From Isoetes taiwanensis (lineage: Eukaryota; Streptophyta; Lycopodiopsida; Isoetales; Isoetaceae), in NCBI GenBank assembly GCA_021234155.1, contig JAJEKV010000003.1, forward strand, positions 31,353,166 to 31,417,165: a stretch of 64,000 bases of DNA. Direction: 5' to 3'. Below the pieces are notes generated by a model, which was given only the letters and a program-made list of their open reading frames with translations, made no database searches and was not told the DNA's origin. The position numbers and the translations under genes are program-made. This document shows, piece by piece, positions 1-11,379 of this stretch. Within the stretch, counting starts at the first letter, position 1. Each line of letters starts with the position of its first letter.

Positions 1-125
1 CAACGACTCGTTGCCGGAGTCACCGCGTGTGGTACCCAAACAAAGTTTAAGAGGATTTCTTTAAATGACGAATCAATAATTCAATAGTGTTATGTGTTAA
101 TTATATTCAATACCATTATTTACAT
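1..125. mobile_element. Right half of a MITE-like inverted repeat, truncated by the window edge
   Basis: The first bases correspond to the centre and right arm of the inverted-repeat element at 26,359-26,801. The arm here is more eroded than in copy B. It sits immediately upstream of a PLD-zeta exon remnant, exactly as in copy B, so the insertion predates the duplication. Confidence 0.5.
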
Positions 126-132
126 TTTGCGG

Positions 133-640
133 ATATACATTTTTGATTTACAAAGGGTATCTATCGCTCTCAAAATTAGTTTACATACCAAGAATGAATT
201 ACTCAACATTCTTGAAAATATCAAGGTGTTGCGTTTCCACGATCATTTCTCTTATGGTGTATACCTATAGTATGGTATACTATTGCTTGTAAATGGTATA
301 GTTTTTTCAGCCAAGAGTTCAATTATTTAATTTTAGCTAGAAGCCGTAGGTTACTTATAGGTCACCATGAGAGATCGTGATTGTTGACCCGACAAGTTTG
401 TTTCACAGGTGGAGTTGGACTTGTTTAGAGTTTGATGATTGAGCATAAGGTGTTCAAGATAATCAGCTACAAGATTCCAGCACGAAAAAAGACTACTACA
501 ATCCCTAGGTATATATTTTTAGGTTATTTAAGGCTGGCCCATACTTGACTTCACAATGTATACAATTTGCTTAGCTAGTGCGAGCCCAATTCATCAGGGA
601 AGGTATGATGAGAAAGATGAGTTGAATGACAAAAAACTAC
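133..640 (+). pseudogene. PLD-zeta exon remnants (copy A)
   Basis: Three consecutive exon remnants of a PX/PH-type phospholipase D can be read. Bases 133-269 encode a YILIYKEV-like start, then ALKIN and ENIKVLRFHDHFSYGVYL, equivalent to the segment before the first HKD motif. Bases 361-508 hold the HKD exon with a 2-base loss in the SHHEK codons. Bases 575-640 keep fragments of the exon with the SEPNSWED region. Small indels break the frame and the Trp codon split by the first intron would read TAG. The same lesion occurs in copy B. I infer a dead partial copy of the gene at 10.4-27.35 kb. Confidence 0.7.
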
Positions 641-1905
641 ACATTGCTATTTTTGGCCTCTCCTTGTGGTACATAATAGAAACTGCTACATAATTATCGG
701 TTATATCTGCTTTGCCCCGATAAAGTTCATGGATCTTAAATCATGCCTCATAAGATTTTTCTTGTAGTGTTATCCTTCAAGGCAAGATGGAGACACATTT
801 ATATTCCTTTAAAAGATTAATTTACACGTTGTGAGTATGGAATCTGGAAAATGGAGCAAACAAGTGTAGCTATGATGTTACATTTGAAATATTTAAAAGG
901 CTGCTTGCTTGGTGATTTTAAGCGGTATAGGTATGGATTCTAGCTGCTTGATGTTGTTGATGATTGGGAGTGCTTTTGTTGAAGGTTTGAGTTGAATTAT
1001 GGGTTGTTCACATGTTTGGAGATGTTGTGATTGCCCTAGTGCAGCCGAGGGGTTCAAATCCCATAGAATTTGTTTGTAGGTGTATGTTAACTTTTGTATA
1101 TTGACTTGTGTGAAGGTTAAACAATCTTGGTGAGGATTTGACCCCATCACTTGGTTGGTCGGACGATTGTAGAATGCATGTAGGAAGGGAATATCATTGA
1201 GAATATTATGTAAATCAATGGTCCAAAACGAATGGGGAACTGCATGATATAGTTAGCCGATATAGTTCTGTCCACAAATTATCGTTCATTTCTTATTATG
1301 GTTCATTTGACGGTATTGATCCTTTGTAATATTCCCCTCTATCGGCTCCTCCATGAGCATTGTGGATGATTCGTTGACTTTCATGATGGGGAGTTAGCGC
1401 ATTTCCACATCGACATAAGATTTATAAGCCATTGTCGAGCCAACATCTGGTACGCATCACAGAAATACTCATGCAAAGAATTAGGCCCCACGCCATTAGA
1501 GACCGGGATCATATGACATGTGCGTGAGACAAAAATTTGTAGATCCTTTACCACTATATTCCATCCATTTGAACAAAGGCACTCCTTGTGCACAGCCAAG
1601 CCTTCGACAATGCCTGACAAAATTAAAAGCGAGAATCAAGAAACGTCAGGACAATAGGTTGCTCCATCTTTCAATAACCACCACATGCTTGGTTAAAATA
1701 AGGCCCGTAGGATATAAGCGGAATGTTCGTGGTTTGCCTTATTGGTCTTTGCATAGGTCGGCTGGCCCTACAACCATTGAAACAACTATAGAACAACATC
1801 GTCTAATTCCCACAATTTGAGTTAAAAATGACCTACAGACCGATATGCAAAGGTTCCCAATCATTTGTTAATGTGGATTACTGCCCTCGGGCATATCTGA
1901 CATAT

Positions 1906-2496
1906 CATGAATTTTATTTTAATCCATTCTTCAAGAATTCCAACCCATCTAACTATCGGCTTCTTCTATCACCAGTTAGGTCATTAACATGATGGAAAAT
2001 ATTAGGACAATATTTAGATCTGTTACTAGCCATGCAAGCTTCAAATATTTCAAGAATAAAAGAATCAATATCCATAAACCATGCATTCCTATTTTTGACC
2101 ACGCTCATATGATTCAATTCTAATCCTATGTTCGATGTATAAACAATCATTGTTATAAAAACAAGCACAACTTTGCTACACTAGAAAACCCCAGGTGTAA
2201 GGCGTGATCCCCACATGGAAATCCCGTTTACTTCTTCTGCAACTCCAACAACGCTCCCAGAGTACTGCTCACAACCTGCTCCTTCAGCAATCCAGCTACA
2301 ATTTATCGCCTTCCAAAATGTTCCACCATCACATGCATCAAGATATTCACTATTGCATTTATTAACCACCAGTATATTTGACCGTATAATCTCTACATAT
2401 ACGACGTATACTCTGCATGTATGGTATTTTTATTTTATTATTCCCTTGCATCCCTTAGTAATATAAATTCCACAACATACCTCAAAATCTTAGGAT
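1906..2496. other. No supported gene
   Basis: AT-rich sequence between the duplicated block and a short LTR element. Short open frames exist on both strands, but none has splice-linked partners or a recognisable domain. Confidence 0.5.
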
Positions 2497-3223
2497 TGTA
2501 ACGGACTCATGAAAGACCGCTCGAGTGGATCTTGGTGTCGCGTTCCTGAGACACCGGCATAAATGGGTAGAAACGACTACTCATAAACGTATAGATAGTT
2601 TTGCCCAGTTGGTTAAGGGCATGTCGATTAGGAACATTACATTTGGTATCAGAGCAAGGTTCGAGTTTGAGTCTCCATGAAGGCAAGTATGACTCGGAAT
2701 ACCGTTGGATTGTAGGTCATGACTTAGTCTTGGGACACCATGGGATGGTGGGTAACTTTTTAATTGACCTACCCAGTTTTTTGACCATCACAGCACATAT
2801 AAGCACCTTCACCAAATAATTTATGTCATCATGATTTGCATCACTAATATGGTCATTATATCCTTTATATAATAGAAAACACTCATGATTTTTTGAAGGG
2901 CAATGAAGGGCTATGGAAGGGCAATGAAGGGCGCTTGAAGGGCAATGAAGGGCGGGGCAAGACTGGTGGCAAAGACAATGTGTCCACATGCTTTTTTGAG
3001 TATGTGAATTAAAAAACCACCCTGGTGTGATCTATGGTTTGTGATGCTCGAGGACGAGCATAGTCTAGTGAGAGAGATTGTAACGGACCCTGGGAGGCCG
3101 CTCGAGTGGATCTTGGTGTGCGTTCCCTAGACACCGGCATAAATGGGTAGAAGCGACTACTCATAAAATGTCTAGACGGTTTTGCCCAGTTGGTTAAGGG
3201 CATGTCAGTTAGGAACTATTCCA
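2497..3223 (+). mobile_element. TRIM-like short LTR retroelement
   Basis: Two direct repeats of about 145 bp (2,497-2,641 and 3,079-3,223) both begin TGTAACGGAC and share the block from CCGCTCGAGTGGATCTTGG through GGTTAAGGGCATGTC. The first ends in CA and is followed two bases later by TGGTATCAGAGCA, the classic primer-binding site complementary to initiator methionine tRNA. A purine-rich stretch (GTGAGAGAGAT) precedes the second repeat, in a context typical of plant Ty3 elements (CGAGGACGAGCATAGTCTA). The interior of about 440 bp has no coding frame and contains a short GAAGGGCAAT repeat. It is therefore a terminal-repeat-in-miniature or an internally deleted Ty3 element; the right repeat may instead belong to the gag-bearing remnant that follows. 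Confidence 0.72.
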
Positions 3224-3444
3224 AAGGCAACACCGCCTTTGACCCTTCTAGACATCTGTCTCGTGTTCTTGCTTGCCTTCAAGCCATTGTACTCTTGATT
3301 TTTGTTCATATATTAGATTCTTCGCCGATCTTAGCATATTTCCTCCGTATTTCTTGTTTTCGCATAGGTTTATGATAGTTTGAACCGGAATCCCTTACCA
3401 TTTCTTGTCTGTTATGATCCTCAGCATTTCTTTATTCATATTGG

Positions 3445-3790
3445 GTGGTTCTTGTCTCTATGGAGGAGGTTTCATCCTTATTAAAAGATTCCAACAACTT
3501 GTTCAAGTATGCCAGCAGTTACAGTTGGATAACAAGGAGCTCCAGGAATGGGTCATCCTCTAGCTCCAAGAGGGGTTCATTGGAGCCTAAGATTAGCCTG
3601 CCAGAAAAATTTGATGGCACTAAATCCAAGCTCTGAGATTTTTCGAATCAGATTTGGCTTGTTATTCGGCTCCACCCTCATAGGTATCCTACAGATCGAG
3701 AACAGGTCGGAATAGTTGGCTCTCAGTCTTTCTGGGACTAGTTCACCCCCTTACTAGGGGTCTAAGCACAATGGTGGGGGACACTTTTTA
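3445..3790 (+). pseudogene. Ty3-type gag remnant
   Basis: A short frame starting at the ATG at 3,460 leads into a segment reading PKISLPEKFDGTKSKL, then, past an in-frame stop, a stretch similar to FSNQIWLVIRLHPHRYPTD and VGIVGS. The order LPEKFDGT, then NQ..LVIRL.P.RYPTD, then VG.VG is a familiar pattern of the retrotransposon gag N-terminal domain in plants and fungi. Stops interrupt it and no protease, RT or integrase follows. It lies about 220 bp after the second TGTAACGGAC repeat, so it probably derives from the same Ty3 family. Confidence 0.7.
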
Positions 3791-3799
3791 TGTCGGCGA

Positions 3800-5390
3800 C
3801 ACATGGTGCTTGTGCTATGCTTTCATTAGGGCGGATTTGGGGTCTCAAAATGGCCCATAACTTGGATGCCAGAATTTCACGTCATGTTTCTCGCGACCAA
3901 TGATGTTTGCGCATTTTTTTCCAAAGTCAGTATTAGTTGGCAAGTAGAAAGAGGAGCAGGCTTACTTGGCATCCACATGGCAAAATTTCATAGGACATGT
4001 TTGTGCATTCATTGCAATCATATTAATGGCCCGCATTTTTCGAAAATCGTATTGCGGACCAAAATAATGGCTACTTTTCCCGCTTACTGTGCACATGCCC
4101 ACATGCACCAACCACCTTATCAAATTTTGGCACCAAGATTTCCATTGTTCACATTAGCGCCGCTACGTGCATCCTCTCCGCCTTCACTCTTCATTTGGAA
4201 TCCAAGTCTCCAATAGTGTCTGTGTTTTTGCGGGACGAGCATAGAGTTAAGCAACAACGGCGAGGCGATGTGCGGACAAGCAAATGTACATTACATGCCA
4301 TGTTTTTACTACCCAAATTTTCATTCAAGTTTTCCTAGTTTTTCCTACTTGTATCTCTAATTGCATCCATCATTGCTCCTAGTACTCCTACATTGCTTCT
4401 AGCTTCATCACTTACAAAATAATAAAGGCATGACGGTGGGAAGGATATCTATCCATAGGCTTGTGGGTGAGAATGCTATCCTTAACGAAGGGGTGACTAT
4501 GGAGTTACATCACGAGCGACATTCATACGCAATGAATAGGTAGAACTAAATGCTACGGATAGTATATTGCAAAAAAAAAGGAAGGGAGGGGAGGGGGAAG
4601 GGATTTGAAGAGGAGGATATTTGCAAATTTGCACCCTCAATAATACATGGATCACACCATGCGAAAATGCATATGCACTTTGTAAATTTCGCGTCATGTG
4701 ATCCTTGCTTCTTTTTTCTTCCCTCTTCTTGATTTATATTCACTCACTGAATCAAATATTTTACTTTGGGCTATATTTATCAGATGTCGGGGATTTGAGA
4801 CTAGGGAAAAGCATTACTAGCATCGTTGTTGTCTAACATATGGACATAAGAGACATGCTGATATACATTCAGGGCAATGGGCATCTAGTTTTACGTTGTA
4901 AAGTTGTGGGAGCCGAGCTTGAAAGTCGTTCCATGACCTCGTTTAAGCGAATTGTGCAAGCCTCAAAGTTATGAGAATGGTGTCCTTGCAATGAAGAAAT
5001 GTTTGATAAGACGTGCATCCAGGGTTGTTGAAAAAATGAGTTACAAAATATTTGCTCCATTAGAGGTGTTTACTAATGCCACGACACAAAGCTCCAAAGA
5101 CATATTGTATAAAATGTCGCTTTCATGAGCCTTTGGATCAGTTAACTCAAAGTGTCACATATGGAAACATTGTTAGGTTTGATAAAATAGCATAAAAATC
5201 TTATTTAATAAAGCTTTGGTTGTTGGTAAAGTGTTGGCTTATTGATTAAGTGTTTGTATTTTGCTTTGGAACCCTTATTGATTAAGTGTTTGTATTTTGC
5301 TTTGACATTTTGTTTAGTTCATAAAACATAATATATGGAATGATACATATTTTATATGCAAATGGGAGACTATTGATGAGGGACTTGGTG
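3800..5390. other. No supported gene
   Basis: About 1.6 kb of AT-rich sequence. A 116-codon open frame (3,866-4,216) has no recognisable domain and no splice context I can support. A purine-rich stretch lies at 4,566-4,615. The first GGATCACACCATGCG copy occurs near 4,650, ahead of the repeat array that follows. Confidence 0.4.
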
Positions 5391-5394
5391 TTAT

Positions 5395-6430
5395 TATCTA
5401 TTGACAACAAACAAGAAAGTGGATCACACCATGCGAATTTAGTATATTCCAACCTTTTAGCGCTTGGTGTGATCTTTTTGGAAAAAGATGACTTCCTATA
5501 GTAAAATTACTTTGATTATCGTTTAATAAAAGAAATATATATGTGTCTTATTTGAGATATGTGACGTGCTCATTTATTGATAAAGTGTTTGCTTTTTGAA
5601 AAGGGCTAATAACTTTATGTACTACTAGAGTTGGTAAAGTATTTTAGATGCAAATAGGATGCTTGATGTGATCCTTCTTAAAAAAAGATATGCTCTTTGA
5701 AAAGGACTAATAACTTTATGCACTTGGGGTGGTAAAGCATTAAATGAGACATTAGGGTACTTTTTGTTTAATTTTAAAAATTTGACAACAAATAAGAATG
5801 TGGATCATATCTCATTCCAAGATTATGTGGCGAATTTAGTGTGTTCCATTTTAACTTTTGATCCAACTCCGATAAAAACTTTTGTAGCAATGGGTTCGTA
5901 TTTACAAGATCTATCTAGTGATAACCCATCCTTCTTTTACGAAAAATAATATAAGCTCATATTTTTTTTAAGGTTAACGATATGAAACCATATATCATTG
6001 GGATAATCTAATGACTTAACATTTTGTATCAAAAGTTATGGGGGAAAAATGACAACAATGAAGTTGTTGTGCTTTGCATTAATTGAGTGAGTAAAGCATT
6101 TTAGATAAAAATCTCAGGAATGAGTACTTGTGTTTAATTTTAATTTGACAACAAATAAGAAAGTGGATCACACCATGCGCATTTAGTGTGTCCCTTTTTT
6201 TTTTTTTTGCCTTCTTGAAAAATAATATGCAAAAGGGATAATGTATTATTAAGAGTGGTAAAGCATTTTAGATACAAATGGAATGAGTACTTGAATCCAT
6301 TTGAAAAAAAAAAAGTGGATCACACCATTTAGTGTCCCTTTTTTTTTTGCACATTCATGTATTTTTTTTACTTTGGTGTGATCCATTTGAAAAAGAAAGA
6401 AATATCTTATTTAAAGTGTAAAGTGTTAGT
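5395..6430. repeat. Degenerate tandem repeat, period about 370 bp
   Basis: A block reading TTTGACAACAAATAAGAAAG followed by GTGGATCACACCATGCG recurs near 5,402, 5,782 and 6,143. A partner block (GGTAAAGCATTTTAGATGCAAAT and variants) recurs near 5,631, 6,082 and 6,258. The units are AT-rich and diverged; a shortened GTGGATCACACCATTTAGTG occurs near 6,314, with its reverse complement just after 6,370. No coding content is seen. Confidence 0.6.
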
Positions 6431-6796
6431 ATATAAAGTGTTGGTTTATTAAAATACTATTTGTTTACGCTAAGTTGTAAGTTCAATATTTGTGTTTCTA
6501 TTTACTTTTTTTACTAAGGATCACACACCGGCTTAATTTCATATATGCAATTACTTCAATGCATGAAGATTTTGCATCATATGATCCTCTTTAAACAAGG
6601 ATGGCTTTGACCTTCAATGTTCATAAATTTTATCTTATCGTCACATATCATATTTTCTTAAAAAAAGGTCATCAAATGGATAACTAGTCAAAGAGTTCTT
6701 CTACTACTTAAAGAGAGGGACAAATTTCTGGGAATTAGTCAGAAGGTTTCAAGACTCATTTTTGATATAATTTAAATAGCAATATGTTAAAAGTAG

Positions 6797-7131
6797 TCAA
6801 AGACTTCTTGTATTAGAGGTATCTAAACACAAACACCATAACCTTTGTACTTCAAGAATGTATAAACCCTTCGCATTGCAAAGTATAATGTCATTTATTA
6901 GCATCTTCACGGACATTTCCCCTTCCTTATCGAGGCGGCTCATCTCAAGGAACTGTATTCGATTCCGAATGCCTTCATCCTCTCTCAATCTCTCACAATA
7001 TCCTAGGAGGCCAGAGTTACCGTCACCACAAAATCGGACTAAACTTGAAACGTCCTGAAATGACGGTTTCTTGCCACTCAACGGATCCAATGGATATAAA
7101 CTGCCATCCGCCCAGATGTCGACACTTTTTG
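6797..7131 (-). CDS. Exon-like open frame, unrecognised
   Basis: A minus-strand frame of about 112 codons follows a plausible splice acceptor (TCTTGCAG) at about 7,132. It begins with a segment containing DIWADGSLYPLDPLSG and ends at a stop at 6,797. It is less AT-rich than its surroundings and looks exonic in composition. I do not recognise the family, and no upstream exon joined with matching phase. It could be the last exon of a decayed gene or a chance frame. Confidence 0.3.
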
Positions 7132-7149
7132 AACCTGCAAGACACAACA

Positions 7150-8110
7150 CGTCGAGGTCTAAGTTCTTATTTTTTAAACCTCCTTTTTTGCGATTGAAAG
7201 ACTGGCAGTTGGATCCTTATCCACACATCATTTGGAGCTTCCATACTGCATGGATCGCACGGCGCGAAATGAAGGTGTACAATTTGTATGCCCCAAAGAC
7301 ATTAAAGCCGTGGTGAGCCAAACGTCCGTACTAACCTCGTTTTTGAAACTTGCAACGTGCATATGGAAATCGAAAAGTCCATTCTCCTACAATCCATGCT
7401 TTTATAAATTAAGCAAATTCAAATTTTGAATTGTAGGGGGCGGGAAGCATGTATTGGGATGAAGTAAAGATCCCGGTTAATGCTGGGTTCACATGGACGA
7501 ACTAAGGCCCGGCTTAAAAACTCACGAACTTGTTTAGAGGCAAAAAATTCAGCCGCGTTTTGGAAAATCAGCCCTTGCAAGATCCAACTTGCGTAGCTGA
7601 TGCAGCGCTGAATTTTTTAATCAGTACTGACTCCGCCAGAACTCAGCGGAGGGCCTAAACTTCTCCATGTGAACCACCCATAAGGCGCAGCCGCAACGCC
7701 TCGAAATGAAAGTCTGATACAAAGCTTCAACCTACACATTCAAATTTTGAAATGTGGAAGGCGGGAAGCTTGTATGGCCATGGTCTCTAAATGAAAATAG
7801 CGCAAGAATCGGTGACACGCACGCTTGGTATCTGACAAACCAAGAGACACCGTCATGAGTTGCCGGTATGCTATAATGCAAGTGGCTTTTTAGAAGCGCC
7901 ACATGTTGCATCAGCCTGTCTGACAACCAACAGAATTAAATACATATGGCGCCATGAATACGCAATCCCCCTTATTCTGGGAGAATATTCCAAGTAAATC
8001 TGTAATGATGAGATTTTGGTATCCTAGGTGGCATGGAAAAAAGGAGCGGAAATATGATGTGGAATGGCTGATAGGAGGCCATTTTTAGACCCCAAATCCG
8101 CCCTAATGAA
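7150..8110. other. No supported gene
   Basis: Two similar stretches (around 7,380-7,460 and 7,730-7,780) share a CAAATTTTGAAATGTGGAAG/GGCGGGAAGC pattern, suggesting a small duplication. No coding or RNA gene is supported. Confidence 0.35.
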
Positions 8111-8119
8111 AAACTTTTT

Positions 8120-8640
8120 TTTTTGTTTTTTTTTTGTTTTTGATATTTTTCTCTAACACGCATTGATGTTTTGCCGTAGAATATATTTATTTTCTAAGAG
8201 GTGTGGTTTCTTAAGGAAGTATATTTTTTTGTAAAAAGAAGTGTGGTTTTTGTTTTTCTGAGGTGGTGTTGTTTTTAAGGAAATGTACTTTTTAGAAGTG
8301 TGTTTTTTTAAGTGTTTGTCATTTTTAGGGTGGTGTTTTTTTTAAGGATGTATGGGTCCCATAACCTATTGGTCTCCGTGGACGTTAAAAAATTTATTCT
8401 ATTCTATTCTATTCTTAAGGGATGTGATTTTTTAAGGTTCTTTATAGCCAATTTTATAAGCACCATTATATGATCATTGCACTACTCTCATCCATCTGAC
8501 TCAATATAAAGTATTCATGTTGTCATTACATGTATGTATAAAAATGGAGTATCTCATCTATTGCCCTTACCCCTCATGCTTATAGAAAAATAGAATGCAA
8601 AGGCATATGAAGATCCCAAAATTGAGTTGAATTGAATCCA
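8120..8640. repeat. Dispersed repeat, inverted partner at 23,545-24,180
   Basis: The interval 8,416-8,640 is the reverse complement of about 23,545-23,770; shared text includes AAGGTTCTTTATAGCCAATTT and CATGTTGTCATTACATG. The T-rich part 8,160-8,365 consists of degenerate GTGGTTTTTAAGGA-type units and corresponds to the A-rich CCACACCTCCTTAAA array at 23,760-24,180. The block carries a LINE-type tail at 8,366-8,416. Confidence 0.65.
8366..8416 (+). mobile_element. LINE-type 3' tail with (TTCTA)n
   Basis: The sequence CTATTGGTCTCCGTGGACGT, then TTAAAAAATT and four TTCTA units resembles the 3' end of the LINE at 45,338-45,400 (GATTGGTCTCAGTGGACGAT, then AAAAAATCA and TTCTTA units). No LINE coding sequence precedes it, so it is a very short 5'-truncated insert or a SINE using the same tail. 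Confidence 0.5.
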
Positions 8641-8644
8641 AAAA

Positions 8645-9880
8645 AAATTGTTTGCTACTTATTGCTTACAGTTCATTGACAGAAAATTTCATCCAATTTA
8701 ACATTTATTTCCCCATCATCTTAGTTCCAAATCAAGCCAAATTTCTTTCCACATGTTCCTATAAGTTTTTACTGATAGTCATTTTAAAAATCGGCCAAAA
8801 ATGTTAAATGACACTCGAGATATCATCATTTAAGTGTGCATACTTTTTTTTTTACCATAGAAGAGCACATACCAAATTTTCTGTCCACTTTAAACCCAAT
8901 CATCTTAGTGATCCCAGATCCAACTTGAGTCAATTTTTTTCCCGCATATCACCACAAATGTTTTCCGATTTCTCCTTTAAAAATAATAGGACAATGATCA
9001 ATACAGCTCGAGATATTCTGATCTGAGTGCAACTGTCTCAGTTTGATTTAGGGATTCCAAAGTGTTTCATACATTTTTGCAATTTTTGCAACATGGAGGG
9101 TTAAATCATAAAAATCCACTTAGGTTGTCCAAGTGCCAGGTTTACGATCAACATGCTCTTTTTGCTTGGGGCAAGAAAAAGGAACACATAGGTCCAAACA
9201 TGGTCAAATGGGATTTTCCATGGTCAACTAATGGTAGAAAGGGTCAAAGGACTCTAGCTACGATATAGATCTTTTTGCGAAAATCTCCATAGTGGGGAGG
9301 TCGCCCGTCCATTGCCAGGTGTTGACCCGAAACCTGACACTTGAATCAATCTCAGTGGACTGTACTTGGTTAGAACCTCATAGTTGCTTAAGGCAACCAA
9401 TTTTTGTGCAAAATTTGCAAAGAGGCATCAATCACATTAGGATCCCCAAAGCAAAATGAGGTAGTTGCACTCAGATCTGAATATCTCGAGCGGTACTTAC
9501 CTTTTTCAAATGATTTTTGGAGGAGCAATAAAAAAAAAGTTGTGGTGAGATATGGAAAAATATTTGGCTTTATTTGGATCTGGCATGACTAAGAAAGTCG
9601 GGTTCAAAGTGATAAGAAAATTTGGCCAATGCACTTCCCTGAGACAAAAAAAAGGTTTGTACACACAAATGATGAGATCTCGAGCTTTACTTAACATTTT
9701 TGCCTGATTGTTGTAGGTATCAGAGAAACGTTGTAAGAACATGTGGGAAAAAACTGGCTTGATTTGGAACTGGGACGATGGAGAACAACGAGTTCAAAAT
9801 GGATCAAAAATTCTGTCAATGAACTGTCACAAGAAAACATCAAACAGATTTTTGGATCTCAAGTTTTAAAAGGTTTTTTG
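8645..9880. mobile_element. Foldback element with arms of about 420 bp
   Basis: The left arm (8,650-9,065) is the reverse complement of the right arm (9,437-9,880). Matching blocks in order are the CAGTTCATTGACAGAA block, the AGTTCCAAATCAAGCCA block, the CTCGAGATATCATCATTT block and the AGATCTGAGTGCAACT block. The spacer (9,066-9,436) has no coding frame of note. Arm divergence is substantial, so it is not recent. A solitary arm lies at 22,985-23,245. The layout suits a foldback DNA element; its ends and target duplication are not resolved. Confidence 0.7.
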
Positions 9881-10403
9881 CATTATTCCAACTGACACAT
9901 GCCTCAATAGATCCTAAGATCACGTGTAAAAGATAAAATTGTAGTTTGGATCACGAGAAGTATCTCTATAAGTTCCGAAATTGTGAAAAGGGACAAGTGT
10001 ATTATATGATTTTATAAGGTCTAGTATAGGTAGTCATATGCATTAGAGTAGAATGATGACGGTGGAAATAGGGTTTCATAGCATCAAAGGTTTTTGTCCT
10101 TATCTTCTTAGATTGTGCACTCTCTATTTATAGATTTTAGGGTTTGGTGGCATTTGGCGGACAGGAGGAGGCAAGCTGAGGCACTCAATATGGTGGAGCA
10201 GAGAGCCGGACGCCGGATTTGCAGAAGGAGAGGATAGGAATTGCGATACTGTCTGCTTCATAGACACGGCTCCACCAAGTGTGTTTCTTCATTATGTTTT
10301 GATTGCTAGTACGTGCTTTATGATTAGGTTGTGTTTTGCGTCCAGATAGGTGCAGTGGGCATATAGTACCTGATGCAGCTTGAAAAGATACATTGCCTTG
10401 CAG

Positions 10404-11179
10404 GTGTGGGCTGTACTAAAAGCAGGTTTCTTGGCACTTTTATCGGATCCATTTGATCCAAAGCTTTTGGACATAATTGTCTTTGATGTTCTTCCACCAT
10501 CTAGGGGGCGAAGTGAGGGCCAAATCTGCCTAGCGAAGATGGCAAAGGAACACAATCCTTTGTGATTTAGTTTCTATGTGAGTGAAATGCCAAAATGTCC
10601 ATGACTAGTATCTGTTGTTTCGTTTCAGGGAGAAATTTAGCATAATTGCAAGTTTTGTTGAATTAGTACGATTGCTAGCTATAAAATTTAAGCTTGCATA
10701 TGATTGCTAATTTCTTCAGGTTACATGTGGAAACCGGGCCGTTAAGCTAAGGACAAAGGCAGGGGTTGATGCAAAGGATTGGGTAGCTGCAATCAATGAT
10801 GCAGGACTAAGGCCACCTGAAGGTTGGTGCCATCCTCATCGCTTTGGCTCCTTTGCTCCTCTACGAGGAATTACAGATGATGACATGGCAGCACAATGGT
10901 TTGTTGATGGGCAGGCTACCTTTAATGCAATAGCTGGAGCCATCGAAGATGCAAAGTCTAAGGTAGCCTTCATGTTCTGTTATTTGCTTGTTATTTCATG
11001 TAACTACTATATTCTTGGAGAATAGGATAGTTATTTTAGGAAAGCCTAATGGGTATTTGCAGATTTTTATCACCGGTTGGTGGCTTTGTCCGGAGTTATA
11101 TCTGAGGCGCCCTTTTAACCTCAATGAATCATCTCGCTTACATTCTTTGTTAGGGAGTAAAGCAAGGATGGGTGTACAG
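10404..11179 (+). pseudogene. PLD-zeta type phospholipase D, exons a-c
   Basis: Three exons with exact GT-AG borders and phase 0 junctions encode the C-terminal part of the PH region and the start of the catalytic region of a PX/PH-type phospholipase D, which hydrolyses phosphatidylcholine to phosphatidic acid. Exon a (10,404-10,577, 58 codons) reads VWAVLKAGFLALLSDPFD and DIIVFDVLP. Exon b (10,720-10,962, 81 codons) reads GWCHPHRFGSFAP and AAQWFVDGQ. Exon c (11,063-11,179, 39 codons) reads FITGWWLCPELYLRRPF and ends KARMGVQ. Exon a has an in-frame TGA at 10,563-10,565 where the family has Arg (CGA to TGA). Exons for the PX and first PH segments were not found upstream. The next exons are at 26,833-27,350, giving a 15.65-kb intron. 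Family identity is secure; function as an enzyme is unlikely. Confidence 0.85.
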
Positions 11180-11379
11180 GTATATATTCATGTAAAGGTT
11201 CAGTGCCGCACTTACACACTGACCCCAATTTTTGGTCCACAGTTGTTTTTTACTTGTACGGAAGTGTTGTTTTATACAACACCAAAATGGCCCCAAAAGT
11301 CCACGTGGCCCGTTTATCCGTATTTGCACAAAGAGATAGTGGTTTTTTGGCAGAAATTTTCCACGTTGGTCTTTTGGCC

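Larger units (their letters stand above)
1..1905 (+). repeat. Segmental direct repeat, copy A
   Basis: This segment matches 26,670-28,655 in the same orientation, about 26.67 kb away. Shared stretches include the opening bases CAACGACTCGTTGCCGGAGT, the HKD-exon block and the block around 1,420-1,880 against 28,150-28,640. Similarity fades near 1,905. The copies differ by many substitutions and small indels, so this is an old duplication or one with poor local sequence. The window edge cuts into the MITE-like inverted repeat that is complete in copy B, so the true left end lies outside. It could be part of a tandem PLD-zeta duplication; it does not behave like an LTR because no TG..CA ends or primer site bound it. 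Confidence 0.8.
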
